From contig NC_089175.1 in the NCBI RefSeq assembly GCF_947507565.1, forward strand, positions 248,001 through 312,000: a DNA stretch of 64,000 bases, written 5' to 3'. A program made the translations under genes and the position numbers. The notes beneath the pieces were generated by a model, which was not told the DNA's origin, searched no databases, and was given only the letters and a program-made list of their open reading frames with translations. This stretch comes from Oscarella lobularis (Eukaryota; Porifera; Homoscleromorpha; Homosclerophorida; Oscarellidae). Position 1 is the stretch's first letter; the number at the start of each line of letters is the position of its first letter. Below are positions 58,148 to 64,000 of this stretch, in pieces.

Positions 58148-61100
58148 CTAAGCCTTACCCACTAGTTCATCTAACATAGACACCATCTATACACAGAAAA
58201 GCGCTTTATTTCAAACATGAAGCACCTGACATAAACAAATTTTTACCTCAGATGCAGACGGTCTCTTGGCGTAGTCCGTAATTGTGCATCTTTTTCCAAA
58301 ATCAAGAAGAACCAATCCGCTTGAATCGTTGGTTTCTCTCTTCTTGGGCCGCTTTGCTTTTGGATCGAGCAACTTGGCCACATCAATGCCTTGTTGTTCT
58401 ATGTACTCAACGTAGCTTTTCTAAACAACCATATTACTGACAAAGTAGAATTCAACAATTTTGCACTGACTAGGTCCTGCTTCTTCTTCGATGAATAAGG
58501 AGGCAGCCCAGTTCCTAATTCGAATAAAATCACGCCGAGGGCGTAAACATCGAGTTTTGGAGTGACGACTTTTTCAAACGCCTCTGGAGACATGTAGGGC
58601 CGCGTGCCAACCGTGGGACCGGGATTGGCATCCTCTGGATTGGCACTGCCTACCACTGCCAATCCAAAATCACTCAGCTTTGCTCTGAAGTCGGTAGTCA
58701 GCAGCACGTTGCTTGATTTGACGTCTCGATGAATGACAGGCAGACGATGACCAGAATGCAAGAAGCAAAGAGCTCGAGCAATATCAAGAGCGATTGAAAG
58801 ACGAATTTTCCACGGCAATGGACGAGAATTATCCTATTAAAATGACAAATAAAATGATAGTACGGTTACAATAGTAATCAACTACATACTCGACAGTCTA
58901 AGCGATGTGACAGAGCGCCATTGACCATGTACTCGTATATTAGAGCCAATTCAGGCCCGTCGCATGAAAATCCAAGAAGAGAAACAACATTCGGATGAAT
59001 ATATCTAAAATTGTGCATTATACATAAATCTTGACCAACAACTGTCTTCAGTTACCTGCTAAGTATGTTCAGCTCTATCCCAAATTGTTTTTTGCTCAAT
59101 TCAAGCTGAGACAGATTCAGACTAGATGGCTACAAAAAATATGAGGTGAAATAAAAAACGGCCAATTACAATACTTACATTTTTAAAGCGTTTGATGGCT
59201 ACTTCGTGTTTCTCGCCAGTCTCCGAATGAAGAACTCCGTAGTAAACGACTCCAAACGAACCCGATCCCAGCCGTTTGCCACCATGCTTCAGAGGACGCT
59301 CGTTGAAGTAATCCGTGGCGCGCTCAATATGATAGTACTTGGCCTCGTATGTGGGACGCACGACTGGGTCACCCTCTCGATCAGTATCTTCTGATGGCGT
59401 TTTCTGCGGCGATCTTTTTGCAGGAATCTCATCCGCTATTGCCGGACGAGGTTTACTTGAGTCACGAGTCAAAAGACCGGACTCTTCAGGCTGCTCAAGA
59501 GGTAACTGTTGTCGTCGCAAAGTTGACTGTTGCGTGGAGTTGCCGAAGTAGCCATTACCGGTAAATCTATCATCACTGTGATTCTGCGTATCTTGTACGA
59601 TGACCGAGCGAGATCCGATGACGGAACCAGGATTCGCGTCCTCTTGAAGATTCTTTGATGCAGAAATAGGCGGCGTGACTGGTGGCCGGACTTCAACGCT
59701 TTGCTCATGTGATCTAGCGGTATCTTCATTTTCATTTGACATGATCTCTGCCAAAACAACCTGGCCAGTAGCCCTCAGCGCTTCCAGCAACACCCGGTCA
59801 CACGTCTCGCTTTTCTCCGCTATCATTTCTAGAAGACGTCTTGAGCTGAGTAGTCGATCGCCTGCTGTAACATCTCGATACTGCTTTCCGGTGACGAGGT
59901 TTTGACGTATAAGATGCTGCCACATCTTCTCAGCATTCATTCCTTCGCACAACCTGGCAAAGTGCTTTTCAACGAGAGTCTCTTGCGGACCGTAGCTGTT
60001 GAACCAAAAATAGATCGAGGTCGCCGGATGAAATTCTTCACCGTCGTCGGAAAACACCTTTGCAGAGGGAAACCCTTCATTTAGAAGATCAATGAACTCC
60101 AGCGTTGAGTCGTGCGTTTTCATAAAGGCACCGAATTGTAGGTCGCTCATCAGGCGATGTTTGCGTAGGATGGCATTGCCGTCATTCACGAGTAAGTCCT
60201 TGACTCTGTGACAAACTCGAGCGGTGTCTGTCGACACAAATGACTCGTCCTTTGACTGCACAAGCATTGACATGAAGACGACGCCACTTCGAAGTCTCAG
60301 TTCGAGAATGTGAGATTCTATGCGAATTCTCGCGGCGTGGTGATAGCAACAAGGCGCTCGAGGATATTGCTTGATGAGTAAGCCAACGAGGAGATAGAAT
60401 TGAGACTCTGAGATACAGGGACTGTTCTTTGAGCGAATGATGAGAGGTTCTGTTTTCAGATATCCTTCTGGCTCCTCCTCCGACAGGTGTTTGCAAATCA
60501 AATAGTGGGGTACTATGAGTCCCTTCAGCTCATTGGACGGCGGGGACTCCTGGGGTATGCTTGACACCGATGATTCTAGCGCTTCTGGAAGAATAAAAAT
60601 GCCGTAGTAGTAGAACACAGAGAGCCACGGTTGCAGTTCTTTGCTCTCCTGCAAAACGCTTTGAGCCACGTGGTGCGGAAAAAGGCCGCGCTTTTCACAT
60701 GCTTCCTCAGCCGCACGTGAAGAGTGTAGAACTTCGGTTAGAACGTCTCCCATACTGCTAGCATTGATGAGATGATAGGCTGACGTCGTTTCACTTTGAT
60801 TTGTGTACTTCAACGACGGAGAAATAAAGCCTCGCTTTTTCAGATGCGTTATTGCTTCTTCTGAGTGCCCAGACCAATTAAGTAGGTCAGCATGAGCAAT
60901 AAACGAAGAGCCACGAGCAGATAAGTTCACTAGGTGTTGCAATAATTTAGATGAGGCACTTGGGCGATTTTCTGGCACGTCCCATTTCAGCAACGCCTTA
61001 AATTGGGGATTCTCAAAGAGTGTCTTTTCAATGGCATCCTGAGGAGAAGTGAAAATCTGGACGTCAGAGAGCGCTTCCTTAACTCTTCTTCTGAAAATTG

Positions 61101-61605
61101 ACGTCCTATTGGAGTCAGAGTCACATAGCCCAATCACTATCACTTGTGGACGGTCTTGACCATTGTCATCAGCTCTTAGTAACGCTAGAAGGTTATAGAA
61201 ATCTTTTTCGAGCTCTAACCGGTCTTCTCTCTCCTTTTCTCCAAATAAATATGATGGCAGAATCGATGAAACGGAGACAGGAATGACAAACGGCATGGCC
61301 ACTGCGTTCAGTAGCTTTGTGATAACGGATTCCATCAGAGGCCATCGTCCTGCGGAACACCAAGTTTGCTTCGTGCCTTGAAGTGTCCCCAGAAATTTTT
61401 CACAATATCCGCATTCGTGCAATTCAGCTTGGGGAAGATCGCCAGGTATTGCTTTCCTGAAGGTCGCAGACGCTTTCTTGTCACTTGCAACGATAGTGAA
61501 ACAGGCATAACTAGTAGATGTTTCCCTTGGCGGAGAGAACGCCGTATCTCGTTCGTCTGCTGAAACTTTGCTAAAGCTCGAGCGGTGTGGAATTTCTGGA
61601 CTGTC
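58148..61605 (-). CDS. COR-like, CARD-like, TKL kinase protein (K)
   Basis: The large exon is open from a possible acceptor at 61605; the first in-frame ATG is 61335 (MESVITKLLNAVAMPF). It encodes a Roc-remnant-like start ('QVIVIGLCDSD', no P-loop), winged-helix sequence (ADLLNWSGHSEEAITHL), a COR-like part (GLIVPHYL, SESQFYLLVGLLIKQYP) and then '[15 protein letters not shown]'. Next are the CARD-like module ([17 protein letters not shown] to [14 protein letters not shown]), a Pro/Gln linker, 'ERATDYF', [11 protein letters not shown] and VAIKRFK. Downstream exons: [30 protein letters not shown] (58.4-58.8 kb), DPKAKRPKK, and a terminal exon MVSMLDELVGKA stopping at 58148. No membrane segment is seen, unlike C and J. 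It is the most complete member of its family here. The upstream start is unresolved. Confidence 0.7.
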
Positions 61606-62005
61606 CTATTTGATCGGCAGTTCGTCAGTGTCGATCGAACTAAGTTTGCGCAAGCGCGCAAACCGCCTACATACCTTACGTGGAATCTTCTATTATATCC
61701 CTCCCTGGTGGAATCATACACGTACACGTCTAATCTCTGATATCGTTCGCCCTACATTTGCCCATCTCACCCGAAGAGCAGCCTCGCAGTTTCATCGCCC
61801 GAACCAAGCCCACTGTCTGTTCGGTTCCCGAACCAAGTTTGCGGAAGCAATGACCGCAAGTTTGGGTGGGCGTAGTCTATTTTTGTTCGGGGTTCGGCCC
61901 CCCGAACCAACTTTGCGCGAGCGCACAACGCCAGTATTATTTAATCTCTAATATTTTATTTCATATCGAATAAAAGGACTGACACCTACCTCAGACTGTC
62001 TATAA
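61606..62005. other. Intergenic between K and L, with GTTCGGG repeats
   Basis: GTTCGGG/CCGAACC copies cluster at 61800-61910. A 5' exon of K may lie near 61690-61740 (a GTAAGG donor near 61682), but its phase does not fit the next exon. Nothing else is recognised. Confidence 0.4.
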
Positions 62006-64000
62006 CTAAGCCTTATCCACTAGTTCATCTACCATTTACACAGAAAAGCGCTTTATTTCAAACTTGAAGCACCTGACATAAACAAATTTTTACTTCAGAT
62101 GCAGACGGTCTCTTGGTGTAGTCTGTAATCGTGCATCTTTTTCCTATATCAAGAAGAAGCAATCCGCTTGAATCGTTGGTTTCTCTCTTCTTGGGCCATT
62201 TTGCTTTTGGATCAAGCAACTTGGCCACATCAATGCCTTGTTGTTCTATGTACTCGACGTAGCTTTTCTAAACAACCATATTATATACTGACAAAGTAGA
62301 ATTCAACAATTTTGCACTGACCAGGCCCTGCTTCTTCTTTGATGAATAGGGAGGCAGCCCAGTACCTAATTCGAATAAAATCACTCCGAGGGCGTAAACA
62401 TCGAGTTTTGGAGTGACGACTTTTTCAAATGCCTCTGGAGACATGTAGGGCCGCGTGCCAGCCGTGGGACCGGGATTTGTATCTTCTGGATTAGCACTGC
62501 CTACCACTGCCAATCCAAAATCACTCAGCTTTGCTCTGAAGTCGGTAGTTAGCAGCACATTGCTTGATTTGACATCTCGATGAATGACAGGCAGACGATG
62601 ACCAGAATGCAAGAAGCAAAGAGCTTGAGCAATATCAAGAGCGATGGAAAGACGGATTTTCCACGGCAATGGACGAGAATTATCCTATTCAAATAAAATG
62701 ATAGTACGGTTACAATAGTAGCTACATACATACTCGACAATCTAAACGATGTGACAGAGCGCCATTGACCATATACTCGTAAATTAGAGCCAATTCAGGC
62801 CCGTCGCATGAAAATCCAAGAAGAGAAACAACATTCGGATGAATGTATCTAAAATTGTGCATTAGAAATAAATCTTGACCAACAACTAACAACTGTCTTC
62901 AGTTACCTGCTAAGTATGTTCAGCTCTATCCCAAATTGCTTTTTGCTCAATTCAAGCTGAGACAGATTCAGACTAGATGGCTACAAAAAATATGAAGTGA
63001 AATAAAAAACGGCCAATTACAATACTTACATTTTTAAAGCGTTTGATGGCTACTTCGTGTTTCTCGCCAGTCTCCGAATGAAGAACTCCGTAGTAAACGA
63101 CTCCAAACGAACCCGACCCCAGCCGTTTGCCACCATGCTTCAGAGGACGCTCGTTGAAGTAATCCGTGGCGCGCTCAATATGATAGTACTTGGCCTCGTA
63201 TGTGGGACGCACGACCGGATCACCCTCTCGATCACCACCTTCTAATGGCATTTTCTGCGGCGAGCTTTTTGCAGGAATCCCATCAGCTATCGCCGGACGA
63301 GGTTTACTTGAGTCACGAGTCAAAAGACCGGACTCTTCAGGCTGCTCAAGAGGTAACTGTTGTCGTCGCAAAGTTGACTGTTGCGTGGAGTTGCCAAAGT
63401 ACCCATTACCGGCCAACCTATCATCACTGTGATTCTGCGTATCTTGTACGATGACCGAGCGAGATCCGATGACGGCACCAGGATTCACGTCCTCTTGAAG
63501 ATTCTTTGATGCAGAAATAGGCGGCGTGACTGGTGGCCGGACTTCAACGCTTTGCTCAAGTGATCTAGCGGTAACTTCATTTTCATTTGACATGATCTCT
63601 GCCAAAACAACCTGGCCAGTAGCCCTCAGCGCTTCCAGCAACACCCGGTCACACGTCTCACTTTTCTCCGCTATCATTTCTAGAAGACGTCTTGAGCTGA
63701 GTGGTCGATCGCCTGCTGTGACATCTCGATACTGCTTTCCGGTGACGAGGTTTTGACGTATAAGATGCCGCCATATCTTCTCAGCATTTATTCCATCGCA
63801 CAACCTAGCAAAGTGCTTTTCAACGAGAGTCTCTTGTGGACCGTAGCTGTTGAACCAAAGATAGATCGAGGTCGCCGGATGAAATTCTTCACCGTCGTCA
63901 GAGAACACCTTTGCGGAGGGAAACCCTTGATCTAGAAGATCAATAAATTCGAGCGTTGAGTCGTGCGTTTTCATAAAGGCGCCGAATTGTAAGTCGCTCT
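62006..64000 (-). CDS. COR/CARD-like TKL kinase, 5' part beyond window (L)
   Basis: The terminal exon stops at 62006. Kinase exons (about 62110-62270, 62320-62680, 62735-62850) match K and I1 with [30 protein letters not shown] and GLPPYSSKK. Exon 63030 to the window end carries 'ERATDYF', [18 protein letters not shown], the CARD-like module ([17 protein letters not shown] to [14 protein letters not shown]) and '[11 protein letters not shown]'. The last bases (to 64000) still match K upstream of that Met, so the COR-like part probably continues beyond the window. It is a recent tandem duplicate of K. Confidence 0.8.

Noticed and set aside
1216-63935. Many open frames on the plus strand
   Set aside because: They are antisense to kinase or CARD exons, lack domain features and have no consistent splice pattern. 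No plus-strand gene is supported.
1-64000. tRNA, rRNA, CRISPR, bacterial operon or prophage features
   Set aside because: None could be recognised; introns and domain content mark the window as eukaryotic.

Overview
The window looks like a eukaryotic genome segment, probably from an early-branching animal such as a sponge. Genes are split by short GT..AG introns (about 45-60 bases is common), GC content is moderate, and TKL/IRAK-Pelle-type kinases sit beside a CARD-like death-fold module and a GH3 glycosidase. A run of exactly 200 N (38033-38232) is typical of a scaffold join in a chromosome-level assembly. The organism is an inference; no sequence here proves it. Every gene I can support lies on the minus strand, so transcription runs from high to low coordinates.

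Right to left (in order of transcription) the layout is as follows. 62006 to beyond 64000 and 58148-61605: two COR-like/CARD/kinase genes. 53297-57326: a multi-pass membrane protein with the COR-like and CARD parts but no kinase. 48183-52214: a decayed copy of the next family, with a small pogo/Tigger-like MITE at its 5' end. 46162-48150: a CARD-kinase gene that is a truncated copy of the 58-61 kb gene. 38233-44790: a multi-pass membrane, COR-like, CARD, kinase gene whose end is lost in the gap. 35202-37612: a receptor kinase. 32569-34990 and 30548-32248: two more kinases.

The region 20.7-30.3 kb holds two apparent polykinase genes. One (24403-30321) reads in frame through three kinase domains. 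The other (20749-23947) reads through a pseudokinase followed by a kinase. Then come a kinase with a 600-residue acidic repeat region (16691-19954), a receptor kinase (13693-15987), a complete GH3 beta-xylosidase-like gene (10194-13500), and a left-hand cluster (31-9934). The left-hand cluster repeats the 30-39 kb families but contains chimeras and broken copies.

Most kinases share a Pelle/RLK-like signature: an 'AT-x-(N/D)F' motif before the glycine loop, a tyrosine gatekeeper in 'LCLIYE', HRDVK and DFG. They usually end in a short charged terminal exon. In the polykinase genes that terminal exon runs straight into the N-terminal coding region of the next kinase. The array therefore looks like a fast-evolving signalling cluster, perhaps innate immune, shaped by tandem duplication, unequal recombination and gene fusion. 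The immune role is inference from the CARD and IRAK-like domains; no Toll/TIR, LRR or immunoglobulin ectodomain was seen. Exon boundaries are read by eye and many are approximate.
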